Positions 19,538 through 33,681 of a stretch of 64,000 nucleotides of DNA are shown here, piece by piece. Source of the stretch: Saussurea involucrata. Its lineage: Eukaryota > Streptophyta > Magnoliopsida > Asterales > Asteraceae. The position numbers and the translations under genes were made by a program. Where the stretch lies: positions 32,553,870-32,617,869 of the forward strand of contig CM066317.1 of the NCBI GenBank assembly GCA_033807775.1, read 5' to 3'. Under the pieces are notes generated by a model. It did no database searches. It was not told the DNA's origin and saw only the letters and a list, made by a program, of their open reading frames with translations. Position 1 is the stretch's first letter. Each line of letters opens with the position of its first letter.

Positions 19538-22128
19538 TTACAAATCAGCGTTTAGATCAACAGTATCATATGTGTTTGTTCCATATGGTTCAAGTTGTGA
19601 CGGGCCCGGGGTGTGACTGGCTGAATGTCTCCTTAGCACGGTTGAAGGGGCGGGATTTGGACACTCTCCACGAGTGTGTCCTACGCATTGGCACCGAGTA
19701 CATATTCGTTGTATCGAACTTTCACCACGTGATGGACGTCGGTCGTTCTTTCTCGGTCTCCCGGCTCTGTTCTTATCCATTAAAGGTGGATAGCATGGCG
19801 GAAGCCGGTCGGGTGGATACACCCATGCTGCAGGGGTCCAGCTGGGTTTATTACCTCCACGTATGTTCTCCGGTAATATTCGGACGTGAAGAAAGGTACA
19901 GCCAAGTCGCTGCAATCTCTACGACCCATATGTGTTGCCGCAGCGATGGCATGGCCGCACGGTAACCCAGATTTTTGCCATTCGCAACACGAACAAAGGT
20001 GGTCTTTCATATTCACAATCGCGTGAAGATAGTCATCATGCACCTCGTACTTCCCATACCCGATTGCTCTTACCGGCCATGTCGCCGCACGACGCGTCCT
20101 GTACTGAACGATCTTCTCCGTCGTTGGTGTGAGTGCATTTTTCATCTCAGCTCCTTTTAGGCGTCGAATTTGGTACCACTCTTGTTGAAAGTCCCGAAAG
20201 TAGTCCATAAGATTAACAATCGGACATCTACGCGCAAAACGAAAGAGTGCATTCACAGACTCTGCACTATTCGAGGTCAGAATGTCATACCGTTGTCCAG
20301 GAAAATGGGCCGCGGACCACCTCTCTGGTCCAGCTTCGTCAAAGACTTTGGCTGCTTCGTCGGCACTATATCGTAGCATATTCATGTACTTGTTAAACTC
20401 CCGATCCGTATATGCTCTGCATGCCGCCCAATAGACATCCTTGTTGGTCGTAATACGTTTGTCCCTGGATTTGGCGTTCATCTCCAAATGTCGATAGCAT
20501 ATGGCGTGAGGGGCGTTTGGGTAGATGGCAGAGATTGCGGCGCTTATGGAAGGAGCCCTGTCAGACATAAACACCAACCCTTGCGGGTCTCCGATAGCTT
20601 GTCTCAACATGGACATAAACCAAGTCCACTCGTCCCCGGTTTCGGACTTGCCTACGCAGAAAGCTACTGGAACGATGGAGTTATCCCCGTCCATGGCAAC
20701 CGCCAGGAACATCATACCCAAGTAACGGCCCTTTAAATGGGTTGCGTCTATTATCAGGACACGACGTAGATTTGCCACAAATGTGCGGATCTGCAAAAAC
20801 ATAGGTGGTTTTCTTTTGTATATGTTATAGTTTATAATGTGTAAACATATGACGTGTTAAAATACGTACCGCGGGTCCAAGGGCCACGAAGCACATCTCA
20901 AACCGTCGACGTGAATCGGTCTGTAGCTGCGTGACAGTACCAGGGTTCTGCAGCTGCAAATTATATAAATATGTCGGGAGTCGTTCATACGACTCCTCGA
21001 ACGTGCCTCTCACCATAAACAGTACATGGCATCGCGCACGCCAAGCTTGGTGGTAATCAATCGTGACGCCGAACTGCTGGTGAACATCGTGGATGATGTC
21101 CTTTGGACGCAATGACCTACTAACATCAAGAAATTTGTTTTTCAGTATCGCACCCAAAGTCTTTTTGCCGGCTTGTTTGTGGTGGGGATTCAGTTGCGTC
21201 CTCGTACAAGTGTGTACGTCGTGCAACTTTCTAATCATGAACGCCCCTTCTTTGCCACCCGTGTCAATCGCGTACATCCTCCAGTCACAGTTTTTTCTGG
21301 CACATTCAACTATGTATCTAGTTTTTTCAGATTTCGACGTGCTCTTTTCGAAACCCTCTTCCAAGAACTTAAGTCCGACCTGACTTGCCAAGAGATCCTT
21401 CGACTCGAATATCTGACCTACATGTAACATTTCACTGCGAATATAAGGTGTAGGTTCATAGGTTTGTGTCTGGGTATGGGAGTTTGGAAGAATAGGGGCA
21501 TATCAAAAAAGTCATTTATCTGACTACATGATTTTCTACTAGGGGTATATTCTTCGTGATCATCACTATCGGTGTCTGATCTGTCTATTTCAGAATTACC
21601 CGTTCTGAAAACGTGGGTTTCGTCATCAGCAACTCCAGCAGTACGCCCTTCGTGTGGTTTTGGTGGTTGTTGTTGTTGCGTCTCCGGAATACAGTCGTTA
21701 AGACCATATGAATGATCTAAATGAACCGTTGGGGCGTCGGACGCCTGAAATTGAGAATCAGGCTGCTCTATTTGGAGGTCTTCGTCGTCACCGTCGTCGT
21801 CACCGTCGTCGTCGTTTTCGTCGGGATACACAAAAAGTAATGGGGGCCTTTCTGAATCGACTGCAAAGTGCAGAAAAGTAGAGATATCCCCATCGTTGGA
21901 TAAATCCACAAATGACCTATCGCCATTTTTAAACACTAACTTGCAAACAGCAGAAGGGTTGATTCCACATTTTTGCATAGCGTATGCAAGAAATTTCTGA
22001 TAAGTATAGTTTACTGGCACTTTTACACCATGCTTAGATTTATAAGCAAAATTCCACTCATTGTTATCTTGCTCCCATTCACCATCAAAACAGAAATATA
22101 GCTTAGCTTTTGCAACAGATGAACTCAT
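19538..22128 (-). CDS. MULE transposase, unit 2 (least damaged copy)
   Basis: PB1 block 22128 to ~21480, with one more Gly-Asp-Asp repeat in the acidic run than unit 1; DNA-binding block 21430 to 20870; intron 20791-20869; catalytic plus SWIM block from 20790, open to 19780; C-terminal knuckle block to 19538. The SWIM finger CSCCEW...LPCGHAIA is intact and the DDE residues are present. Only the two frame changes common to all copies break the frame: one near 21485, where a 56-base mini-intron is conceivable, and one near 19860. If those are real lesions, even this copy is a pseudogene. Confidence 0.75.
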
Positions 22129-22965
22129 TTTTTCAGTAGTATCTCAAACACAAAATATTGCAGAAAGAAATCAAGAAAGAAGTATGAAATCGGTGTGTGG
22201 ATTATGGATTGCATTTTACATCTATTTATCAATGAAACAACCAACATTGATGACAACCAATCTCTCATTTCATCCACAAACTGGTATTCCAAAAACACTG
22301 ATTTAACATTGATGAAAACATGCAAATGAATTTCAACCACAAATCGGTCTTCAAAGTACAATAATTGTGGAAAAAAACAGTAAAAGCATGCAAGATTCGT
22401 CTAAGTACAGGGGCTGAAAGTGTAAATTTTCAGGGACCAAAACTGTAAAATAATGGTCCATCGCGGGCTACGATCGCGGGCAGGGGCCAAATGTGCACCG
22501 CGGCCAAAGTTGAGGGGCTCCGCGGGACACTTTTGGCCAAAGGTCGTGCCACGTCAGCCATATCCCGCGATCGCGGGCTCCATCGCGGGCCATTAGGGCA
22601 TTTTGCTAAACCGCCGAAATTTTGTGGCATTTTGGTAAGTGTTGGTCAAACTTTTGGCATTTTAATTAATTTCCCTATAATAAATATGATATATTATATC
22701 TTTTTCTTTTTAATTAAAAAATATGAAATTGAGTAAAATGACTAAATTGCCCTCCTCATTCAACCTGTTTAACAGACTCAACTAATGGTGTTTGGGGAAA
22801 GGGACCAAGGACGTGAGAAAATGTAAACCACAAGAACGTTTTCCATAATTATTTTGATTTAAGGATGAGCAGTGCAATTTAATGTAAATCACAGGGACCA
22901 ATCATGTAATTTACTCTAAATTTTATTTTATGGTCAAAGAGATTGGACGGCATATCGCTGTGTAG

Positions 22966-23661
22966 TAGGGGTGTTCAAAAACACCGATGGACCGCTCAAA
23001 CCGGTCGAACCAAGTCAAACCGGAACGTTTTTTGCAGTTTGAGCGGTTTAGCGGTCCGGTTTGGTTTGAAAATTTGTCAAACTGGGCGGTCCGGTCCGGT
23101 CTGCGGTTTGGCGGTTTTTTTGGGCGTTTGGACCAAACCGACCGCCATATATATATATATATGTATATATTAATTTTTTATATATATATCATTTAGAGTT
23201 TTAGACATTTTCTTAAAGAATTGAGAAAATTTTATATGAAAATCCGTGATTTGATTGAGATTTGGAGTTTGAAAGATTTTAATCCATGCAACTAACATTT
23301 TGTATAAATTGTAATTACTTATCATATTATTACTTCTATTCTTTTTATTCTCCGTAACAATAGTAATAAATATAAGTGGACTATGTTTCCTTTTTGTCGA
23401 CTTTGTTTAGTTTTTTGTGGACTCGAGCCAAAGAAGCTTTAAAATTCCAAATTATGTACGTTTTTATTTGTTTTAAAGGCCATAAAAGGCCCAAACCGCC
23501 TAAACTGGTCGGACCAAACCGCCTAAACCGCGGTCCGATTTGACCGGTTTGGACAGTTGATGTCAAACCGTTCGGTTTTGAAAATTTATCAAACCGCCAT
23601 TTGTGGTTTGGTTTGTGGTTTGAGGGGTTAAACCGTCCAAACCAGACCGCGAACACCCCTA
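22966..23661. mobile_element. non-autonomous hAT element, unit 2
   Basis: Perfect 8-bp flanks CTGTGTAG. The AT tract is only 16 bases (23147-23162), the shortest of the five. Confidence 0.85.
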
Positions 23662-23761
23662 CTGTGTAGAATAAACGGCAAAAGGTGGTTCCCACTTCCC
23701 ACCACTATCTCCATTAAATAATATATCTAATTTCATTTAATTATATATAGATTAAGATGTA

Positions 23762-24025
23762 GGGTTAGGTTAAGGGGAAAACCTCAAAAAATGGAAAACT
23801 GAAGAACACACTGGTAGCTCTTTATCTGGACGGTATGCACTTGTGCATACAAGTAATTTGTAACATGCACACATGCATATGCACAAGTGCATAATGCACT
23901 TATGCATAAAAATAAAAATAAAACACATTTTACCAGTATGCACAAGTGCATACCGTCCAGATGAAGGGCCACCAGGGTGTTCTTCAGTTTTCCGTTTTTT
24001 TTAAGTTTTCCCCTGAACCTCCCTC
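23762..24025. mobile_element. fold-back MITE A, unit 2
   Basis: Same 264-bp hairpin element as in unit 1, same flanks. Confidence 0.7.
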
Positions 24026-24036
24026 TTAACATGTAT

Positions 24037-24086
<50 letters not shown>

Positions 24087-24090
<4 letters not shown>

Positions 24091-24355
24091 CAAGTTCAAG
24101 GGAAAACCTCAAATAAACGGAAAACTAAGGAACACTCTGGTAGCCCTTCATCTGGACGGTATGCACGTGTGCATACATGTAATTTGTAACATGCACTCGT
24201 GCATATGCACAAATGCATAATGCACAAGTGCATAAAAACCAAAAAAATAACCTAATTTTTCTGTATGTACAAGTGCATACCGTTCAGATAAAGGACTACC
24301 AGGGTGTTCCTTAGTTTTCCATTTTTTGAGGTTTTCCCTTGAACCTCTCTCTCAC
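24087..24355. mobile_element. fold-back MITE B, unit 2
   Basis: 269 bp inside longer TA runs. One arm carries a base change (CACGTGTGCATAC). Confidence 0.7.
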
Positions 24356-24654
24356 TATATATATATATATATATATATATAGTTATAGTTATTAAATACG
24401 TATATCCCCATACCATTCAAAATTTATGTGTGTTTTATATTTATCATTTAAATTAGAATTATATATATTTATATATATATATATATATATATATTTAAAA
24501 ATTAAATTTTAAATAAGAATAAAAAGATTTTATATTAATAAAAAAGTAATAAATTTCAAAGTCATAAGAATATCTCAAGGCATCTTCTGGCAAAAAAAAT
24601 ATAGCTTATTTTATTAATACGTGTTTGGATAATCATAAGCTAGCTTTTTAATAA

Positions 24655-24750
24655 GATCATCTACAATCATGGACCTCTATAGAGGTTCATGGTTTAGCCA
24701 CATCATCTTTCTCTTTCTGCGATAACAGTTTGCTCTCTTCTACACATTTT
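24655..24750. mobile_element. truncated Harbinger-type MITE, unit 2
   Basis: 96-base fragment with a G-to-T change in its end (GATCATC for GAGCATC), cut at the same junction as the others. Confidence 0.8.
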
Positions 24751-25897
24751 GAGTAACCCTGTAAAATTTCATTGCAAAATACTGATTTTTGAGCGAGTTA
24801 TGATGATTTGAAGTTATGAAAGTTCAAAAATCACAAAACCTAAAAATCCGAAATTTACAGCTTCCGGTATTAGAAGCAAGTCCCGCAAATGGAAAGTCCC
24901 GCAATTGAGAAGTCCCGCAACTGGGAAGTCACAGAGAAATACCGGGAGTTGTGATACCGGGACTGGCAAACCGAGTCCCACAACTGGGTAATACCGGGAG
25001 ATGGAGTACCGGGAGATGGAATACCGGGAGTTGAAGTACCGGTAGATATCAGCACCGGGAGTTATTACTACCGGGAGATATCGGGAGTAGACACTACCGG
25101 GAGATATCAGCACCGGGAGTTATTACTACCGGGAGATATCAGTACCGGGACTTCGAAACCAATTCAGAAACAAGAAAAACTTACCCGGTTCGATGACTTT
25201 CTGCACTCTTGCTGAGAATTAATCTGCAAGAACTTAGTACTAACACGAAAACTAGCCCAAAAACACACGAAAACACTACTAAAACGAATCAAATAGCACT
25301 TTTGACAAGAAAAATTGATAATTTTCACGAACAGGGAGCAAAAACCAAATAAATCAAGAACTTAAAAATCAGTGATTTTTACTCAACCAAACGATTTGAA
25401 AACACAGAGAGATCTTAGAAAACCTATGAGAAGAATGTATCAAGCCTCGATTTTGGGTTTTAACACCAAAATCAAAGCAATAAAAAATTCTTGAGATGAA
25501 CACAGTACGTACTTTGAATGATCAAGAAAAACCAGAAAAATACCTTTGAATCGATAGCTTTGTCCCTCTGCTCTGATACCAATTGTAGATCCCAGATTGA
25601 TCAAGTAACAATGAATATGAAGCGATTAATCATTTAGTGATTGAATGCAGAGAGTTACAAGATTAGAATGATGAACAAACTCTCTCTCTAAACTCTGTTA
25701 AGCGCACGGCTAATCTCACCACTACTAACCTACAGATTGGAAAAACAACTTTATATACCAAGGGCTTTAAGCCTATGCCCATGGACCACAAACACTAATC
25801 TAAGCCCATTTAGCATAAAAGGCTTTTACAAACAAATAAAGAAAACAATTCTTTTCTTTATATTACTTTCTATTTTATAGGACTTTTAGTCCTAACA
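24751..25897 (-). mobile_element. retroelement fragment, unit 2/3
   Basis: Leader 24751-25583 (33 bases shorter than the first copy), primer site, then LTR 25584-25897. Confidence 0.85.
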
Positions 25898-26183
25898 GAG
25901 AAGCAAGCTTGGATTGATGAAACTAAATCAATTTTTAAGTAGGTGGTGGTTGTTTTAGTTGTTTTGTATTTTTTTTACTGTGTTGTTTTGTATTTTTACT
26001 GTGTTGTTGTTTGTATTTTTTTGTTGTTTTTTTACATCATGTAAGGTCAAGTCAGAGGTTACCTCAACTCATTTGCTAAAGTGTTTCCGGGTTGTGGTAC
26101 ACAATGGCCATACGTGGTTGCAAAAGCAGAAGCCGTTGAAGAAGGGTCAGAAAGATTGAAGATGAAGAGCATGTTGGATGTAA

Positions 26184-26583
26184 TACAAACTAGCTGTGTT
26201 ATCAATGTTCATTTAAAAGCATATGTATGTGTGTATATATAATATGAATCTATATATATCATTTACAAACTAGCTGTGTTATCAATGTTCATTTAAAAGC
26301 ATATGTATGTGTGTATATATAATATGAATATATATATCATTTACAAACTAGCTGTGTTATCAATGTTCATTTAGAAGCATATGTATGTGTGTATATATAA
26401 TATGAATATATATATATCATTTACAAACTAGCTGTGTTATCAATGTTCATTTAGAAGCATATGTATATGTGTATATATATAATATGAATATATATCATTT
26501 ACAAACTAGTTGTGTTATCAATGTTCATTTAGAAGCATATGTATGTGTGTATATATAATATGAATATATATATATATATATAT
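26184..26583. repeat. ~80-bp minisatellite, unit 3
   Basis: Five copies with a short terminal TA run. Confidence 0.8.
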
Positions 26584-26586
26584 CTT

Positions 26587-29177
26587 TTACAAATCAGCAT
26601 TTAGATCAACAGTATCATATGTGTTTGTTCCATATGGTTCAAGCTGTGACGGGCCCGGGGTGTGACTGGCTGAATGTCTCCTTAGCACGGTTGAAGGGGC
26701 GGGATTTGGACACTCTCCACGAGTGTGTCCTACGCATTGGCACCGAGTACATATTCGTTGTATCGAACTTTCACCACGTGATGGACGTCGGTCGTTCTTT
26801 CTCGGTCTCCCGGCTCTGTTCTTATCCATTAAAGGTGGATAGCATGGCGGAAGCCGGTCGGGTGGATACACCCATGCTGCAGGGGTCCAGCTGGGTTTAT
26901 TACCTCCACGTATGTTCTCCGGTAATATTCGGACGTGAAGAAAGGTACAGCCAAGTCGCTGCAATCTCTACGACCCATATGTGTTGCCGCAGCGATGGCA
27001 TGGCCGCACGGTAACCCAGATTTTTGCCATTCGCAACACGAACAAAGGTGGTCTTTCATATTCACAATCGCGTGAAGATAGCCATCATGCACCTCGTACT
27101 TCCCATACCCGATTGCTCTTACCGGCCATGTCGCCGCACGACGCGCCCTGTACTGAACGATCTTCTCCGTCGTTGGTGTGAGTGCATTTTTCATCTCAGC
27201 TCCTTTTAGGCGTCGAATTTGGTACCACTCTTGTTGAAAGGCCCGAAAGTAGTCCATAAGATTAACAATCGGACATCTACGCGCAAAACGGGAGAGTGCA
27301 TTCACAGAATCTACACTATTCGAGGTCAGAATGTCATACCGTTGTCCAGGAAAATGGGCCGCGGACCACCTCTCCGGTCCACCTTCGTCAAAGACTTTGG
27401 CTGCTTCGTCGGCACTATATCGTAGCATATTCATGTACTTTTTAAACTCCCGATCCGTATATGCTCTGCATGCCGCCCAATAGACATCCTTGTTGGACGT
27501 AATACGTTTGTCCCTGGTATTGGCGTTCATCTCCAAATGTCGATAGCATATGGCGTGAGGGGCGTTTGGGTAGATGGCAGAGATTGCGGCGCTTATGGAA
27601 GGAGCCCTGTCAGACATAAACACCAACCCTTGCGGGTCTCCGATAGCTTGTCTCAACATGGACATAAACCAAGTCCACTCGTCCCCGGTTTCGGACTTGC
27701 CTACGCAGAAAGCTACTGGAACGATGGAGTTATCCCCGTCCATGGCAACCGCCAGGAACATCATACCCAAGTAACGGCCCTTTAAATGGGTTGCGTCTAT
27801 TATCAGGACACGACGTAGATTTGCCACAAATGTGCGGATCTGCAAAAACATAGGTGGTTTTCCTTTGTATATGTTATAGTTTATAATGTGTAAACATATG
27901 ACGTGTTAAAATACGTACCGCGGGTCCAAGGGCCACGAAGCACATCTCAAACCGTCGACGTGAATCGGTCCGTAGCTGCGTGACAGTACCAGGGTTCTGC
28001 AGCTGCAAATTATATAAATATGTCGGGAGTCGTTCATACGACTCCTCGAACGTGCCTCTCACCATAAACAGTGCATGGCATCGCGCACGCCAAGCTTGGT
28101 GGTAATCAATCGTGACGCCGAACTGCTGGTGAACATCGTGGATGATGTCCTTTGGACACAATGACCTACTAACATCAAGAAATTTGTTTTTCAGTATCGC
28201 ACCCAAAGTCTTTTTGCCGGCTTGTTTGTGGTGGGGATTCAGTTGCGTCCTCGTACAAGTGTGTACGTCGTGCAACTTTCTAATCATGAACGCCCCTTCT
28301 TTGCCACCCGTGTCAATCGCGTACATCCTCCAGTCACAGTTTTTTCTGGCACATTCAACTATGTATCTAGTTTTTTCAGATTTCGACGTGCTCTTTTCGA
28401 AACCCTCTTCCAAGAACTTAAGTCCGACCTGACTTGCCAAGAGATCCTTCGACTCGAATATCTGACCTACATGTAACATTTCACTGCGAATATAAGGTGT
28501 AGGTTCATAGGTTTGTGTCTGGGTATGGGAGTCTGGAAGAATAGGGGCATATCAAAAAAGTCATTTATCTGACTACATGATTTTCTACTAGGGGTATATT
28601 CTTCGTGATCATCACTATCGGTGTCTGATCTGTCTATTTCAGAATTACCCGTTCTGAAAACGTGGGTTTCGTCATCAGCAACTCCAGCAGTACGCCCTTC
28701 GTGTGGTTGTGGTGGTTGTTGTTGTTGCGTCTCCGGAATACAGTCGTTAAGACCATATGAATGATCTAAATGAACCGTTGGGGCGTCGGACGCCTGAAAT
28801 TGAGAATCAGGCTGCTCTATTTGGAGGTCTTCGTCGTCACCGTCGTCGTCACCGTCGTCGTCGTTTTCGTCGGGATACACAAAAAGTAATGGGGGCCTTT
28901 CTGAATCGACTGCAAAGTGCAGAAAAGTAGAGATATCCCCATCGTTGGATAAATCCACAAATGACCTATCGCCATTTTTAAACACTAACTTGCAAACAGC
29001 AGAAGGGTTGATTCCACATTTTTGCATAGCGTATGCAAGAAATTTCTGATAAGTATAGTTTACTGGCACTTTTACACCATGCTTAGATTTATAAGCAAAA
29101 TTCCACTCATTGTTATCTTGCTCCCATTCACCATCAAAACAGAAATATAGCTTAGCTTTTGCAACAGATGAACTCAT
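26587..29177 (-). pseudogene. MULE transposase, unit 3 (catalytic Glu changed)
   Basis: Long frames are as open as in unit 2 (PB1 block from 29177, DNA-binding block 28479 to 27919, catalytic/SWIM block 27839 to 26829). The residue matching the third catalytic acid, in NSAESVNAL, is Asp here (NSVDSVNAL). Other private changes include NTRDKRITSNKD, EGGPERW and VHDGYLH. An Asp for Glu swap normally cripples DDE transposases, so this copy is probably inactive apart from the shared frame changes. Confidence 0.75.
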
Positions 29178-30014
29178 TTTTTCAGTAGTATCTCAAACAC
29201 AAAATATTGCAGAAAGAAATCAAGAAAGAAGTATGAAATCGGTGTGTGGATTATGGATTGCATTTTACATCTATTTATCAATGAAACAACCAACATTGAT
29301 GACAACCAATCTCTCATTTCATCCACAAACTGGTATTCCAAAAACACTGATTTAACATTGATGAAAACATGCAAATGAATTTCAACCACAAATCGGTCTT
29401 CAAAGTACAATAATTGTGGAAAAAAACAGTAAAAGCATGCAAGATTCGTCTAAGTACAGGGGCTGAAAGTGTAAATTTTCAGGGACCAAAACTGTAAAAT
29501 AATGGTCCATCGCGGGCTGCGATCGCGGGCAGGGGCCAAATGTGCACCGCGGCCAAAGTTGAGGGGCTCCGCGGGACACTTTTGGCCCAAGGTCGTGCCA
29601 CGTCAGCCCTATCCCGCGATCGCGGGCTCCATCGCGGGCCATTAGGGCATTTTGCTAAACCGCCGAAATTTTGTGGCATTTTGGTAAGTGTTGGTCAAAC
29701 TTTTGGCATTTTAATTAATTTCCCTATAATAAATATGATATATTATATCTTTTTCTTTTTAATTAAAAAATATGAAATTGAGTAAAATGACTAAATTGCC
29801 CTCCTCATTCAACCTGTTTAACAGACTCAACTAATGGTGTTTGGGGAAAGGGACCAAGGACGTGAGAAAATGTAAACCACAAGAACGTTTTCCATAATTA
29901 TTTTGATTTAAGGATGAGCAGTGCAATTTAATGTAAATCACAGGGACCAATCATGTAATTTACTCTAAATTTTATTTTATGGTCAAAGAGATTGGACGGC
30001 ATATCGCTGTGTAG

Positions 30015-30192
30015 TAGGGGTGTTCAAAAAAACCGCTGGACCGCTCAAACCGGTCGAACCAAGTCAAACCGGAACGTTTTTTGCAGTTTGAGCGGTTTAG
30101 CGGTCCGGTTTGGTTTGAAAATTTGTCAAACTGGGCGGTCCGGTCCGGTCTGCGGTTTGGAGGTTTTTTTGGGCGTTTGGACCAAACCGACC

Positions 30193-30231
<39 letters not shown>

Positions 30232-30723
30232 TAATTTTTTATATATATATCATTTAGAGTTTTAGACATTTTCTTAAAGAATTGAGAAAATTTTATATGA
30301 AAATCCGTGATTTGATTGAGATTTGGAGTTTGAAAGATTTTAATCCATGCAACTAACATTTTGTATAAATTGTAATTACTTATCATATTATTACTTCTAT
30401 TCTTTTTATTCTCCGTAACAATAGTAATAAATATAAGTGGACTATGTTTCCTTTTTGTCGACTTTGTTTAGTTTTTTGTGGACTCGAGCCAAATAAGCTT
30501 TAAAATTCCAAATTATGTACGTTTTTTATTTATTTTAAAGGCCATAAAAGGCCCAAACCGCCTAAACTGGTAGGACCAAACCGCCTAAACCGCGGTCCGA
30601 TTTGACCGGTCTGGACAGTTGATGTCAAACCGTTCGGTTTTGAAAATTTATCAAACCGCCATTTGTGGTTTGGTTTGTGGTTTGAGGGGTTAAACCGTCC
30701 AAACCAGACCGCGAACACCCCTA
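30015..30723. mobile_element. non-autonomous hAT element, unit 3
   Basis: Flanks CTGTGTAG. AT tract 28 bases (30196-30223). Confidence 0.85.
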
Positions 30724-30823
30724 CTGTGTAGAATAAACGGCAAAAGGTGGTTCCCACTTCCCACCACTATCTCCATTAAATAATATATCTAATTTCATTT
30801 AATTATATATAGATTAAGATGTA

Positions 30824-31088
30824 GGGTTAGGTTAAGGGGAAAACTTCAAAAAATGGAAAACTGAAGAACACACTGGTAGCTCTTTATCTGGACGGTATGC
30901 ACTTGTGCATACAAGTAATTTGTAACATGCACACATGCATATGCACAAGTGCATAATGCACTTATGCATAAAAATAAAAATAAAACACATTTTACCAGTA
31001 TGCACAAGTGCATACCGTCCAGATGAAGGGCCACCAGGGTGTTCTTCAGTTTTCCGTTTTTTTTTAAGTTTTCCCCTGAACCTCCCTC
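30824..31088. mobile_element. fold-back MITE A, unit 3
   Basis: One T longer in its T-run than unit 1. Same ends and flanks. Confidence 0.7.
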
Positions 31089-31099
31089 TTAACATGTAT

Positions 31100-31141
<42 letters not shown>

Positions 31142-31145
<4 letters not shown>

Positions 31146-31410
31146 CAAGTTCAAGGGAAAACCTCAAATAAACGGAAAACTAAGGAACACTCTGGTAGCC
31201 CTTCATCTAGACGGTATGCACTTGTGCATACATGTAATTTGTAACATGCACTCGTGCATATGCACAAATGCATAATGCACAAGTGCATAAAAACCAAAAA
31301 AATAACCTAATTCTTCTGTATGTACAAGTGCATACCGTTCAGATAAAGGACTACCAGGGTGTTCCTTAGTTTTCCATTTTTTGAGGTTTTCCCTTGAACC
31401 TCTCTCTCAC
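31142..31410. mobile_element. fold-back MITE B, unit 3
   Basis: 269 bp, flanked by TA runs. Confidence 0.7.
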
Positions 31411-31694
31411 TATATATATATATAGTTATAGTTATTAAATACGTATATCCCCATACCATTCAAATTTTATGTGTGTTTTATATTTATCATTTAAATTAGA
31501 ATTATATATATATTTATATATATATATATATATTTAAAAATTAAATTTTAAATAAGAATAAAAAGATTTTATATTAATAAAAAAAGTAATAAATTTCAAA
31601 GTCATAAGAATATCTCAAGGCATCTTCTGGCAAAAAAAATATAGCTTATTTTATTAATACGTGTTTGGATAATCATAAGCTAGCTTTTTAATAA

Positions 31695-31790
31695 GAGCAT
31701 CTACAATCATGGACCTCTATAGAGGTTCATGGTTTAGCCACATCATCTTTCTCTTTCTGCGATAACAGTTTGCTCTCTTCTACACATTTT
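31695..31790. mobile_element. truncated Harbinger-type MITE, unit 3
   Basis: 96-base fragment, junction after cacatttt. Confidence 0.8.
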
Positions 31791-32986
31791 GAGTAACCCT
31801 GTAATATTTCTTTGCAAAATACTGATTTTTGAGCGAGTTATGATGATTTGAAGTTATGAAAGTTCAAAAATCACAAAACCTAAAAATCCGAAATTTACAG
31901 CTTCCGGTATTAGAAGCAAGTCCCGCAAATGGCAAGTCCCGCAAATGGAAAGTCCCGCAATTGAGAAGTCCCGCAACTGGGAAGTCACAGAGAAATACTG
32001 GGAGTTGTGATACCGGGACTGGCAAACCGAGTCCCACAACTGGGTAATACCGGGACTAAGTTAGGTACCGGGAGATATAATACCGGGAGATGGAGTACCG
32101 GGAGATGGAATATCGGGAGTTGAAGTACCGGTAGATATCAGCACCGGGAGTTATTACTACCGGGAGATAACGGGAGTAGACACTACCGGGAGATATCAGC
32201 ACCGGGAGTTATTACTACCGGGAGATATCAGTACCAGGACTTCGAAACCAATTCAGAAACAAGAAAAACTTACCCGGTTCGATGACTTTCTGCACTCTTG
32301 CTGAGAATTAATCTGCAAGAACTTAGTACTAACACGAAAACTAGCCCAAAAACACACGAAAACACTACTAAAACGAATCAAATAGCACTTTTGACAAGAA
32401 AAATTGATAATTTTCACGAACAGGGAGCAAAAACCAAATAAATCAAGAACTTAAAAATCAGTGATTTTTACTCAACCAAACGATTTGAAAACACAGAGAG
32501 ATCTTAGAAAACCTATGAGAAGAATGTATCAAGCCTCGATTTTGGGTTTTAACACCAAAATCAAAGCAATAAAAAATTCTTGAGATGAACACAGTACGTA
32601 CTTTGAATGATCAAGAAAAACCAGAAAAATACCTTTGAATCGATAGCTTTGTCCCTCTGCTCTGATACCAATTGTAGATCCCAGATTGATCAAGTAACAA
32701 TGAATATGAAGCGATTAATCCTTTAGTGATTGAATGCGGAGAGTTACAAGATTAGAATGATGAACAAACTCTCTCTCTAAACTCTGTTAAGCGCACGGCT
32801 AATCTCACCACTACTAACCTACAGATTGGAAAAACAACTTTATATACCAAGGGCTTTAAGCCTAAGCCCATGGACCACAAACACTAATCTAAGCCCATTT
32901 AGCATAAAAGGCTTTTACAAACAAATAAAGAAAACAATTCTTTTCTTTATATTACTTTCTATTTTATAGGACTTTTAGTCCTAACA
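31791..32986 (-). mobile_element. retroelement fragment, unit 3/4
   Basis: Leader 31791-32672, the longest (882 bases; an extra copy of a cccgcaaatgg word near 31922-31946), then LTR 32673-32986. Confidence 0.85.
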
Positions 32987-33272
32987 GAGAAGCAAGTTTG
33001 GATTGATGAAACTAAATCAATTTTTAAGTAGGTGGTGGTTGTTTTAGTTGTTTTGTATTTTTTTTACTGTGTTGTTTTGTATTTTTACCGTGTTGTTGTT
33101 TGTATTTTGTTGTTGTTTTTTTACATCATGTAAGGTCAAGTCAGAGGTTACCTCAACTCATTTGCTAAAGTGTTTCCGGGTTGTGGTACACAATGGCCAT
33201 ACGTGGTTGCAAAAGCAGAAGCCGTTGAAGAAGGGTCAGAAAGATTGAAGATGAAGAGCATGTTGGATGTAA

Positions 33273-33678
33273 TACAAACTAGCTGTGTTATCAATGTTCA
33301 TTTAAAAGCATATGTATGTGTGTATATATAATATGAATCTATATATATCATTTACAAACTAGCTGTGTTATCAATGTTCATTTAAAAGCATATGTATGTG
33401 TGTATATATAATATGAATATATATATCATTTACAAACTAGCTGTGTTATCAATGTTCATTTAGAAGCATATGTATGTGTGTATATATAATATGAATATAT
33501 ATATATCATTTACAAACTAGTTGTGTTATCAATGTTCATTTAGAAGCATATGTATATGTGTATATATATAATATGAATATATATCATTTACAAACTAGTT
33601 GTGTTATCAATGTTCATTTAGAAGCATATGTATGTGTGTATATATAATATGAATATATATATATATATATATATATAT
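33273..33678. repeat. ~80-bp minisatellite, unit 4
   Basis: Five copies; the terminal TA run differs in length from other units. Confidence 0.8.
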
Positions 33679-33681
33679 CTT

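Larger units (their letters stand above)
18839..22675 (-). mobile_element. MULE right part, unit 2
   Basis: Starts at gagaagcaagc, the tail of the small gene just after the LTR, and ends at the right TIR followed by TATAATAAA (22676-22684). The left TIR and most of the small gene are missing, so this copy cannot move by itself. Confidence 0.88.
25898..29724 (-). mobile_element. MULE right part, unit 3
   Basis: From the small-gene tail to the right TIR, then TATAATAAA at 29725-29733. Confidence 0.88.

Noticed and set aside
24814..25113. Tyr/Ser/Pro-rich frames in the retroelement leader
   Set aside because: Follow the ACCGGGA repeat, differ between copies and have no gag-like motif.
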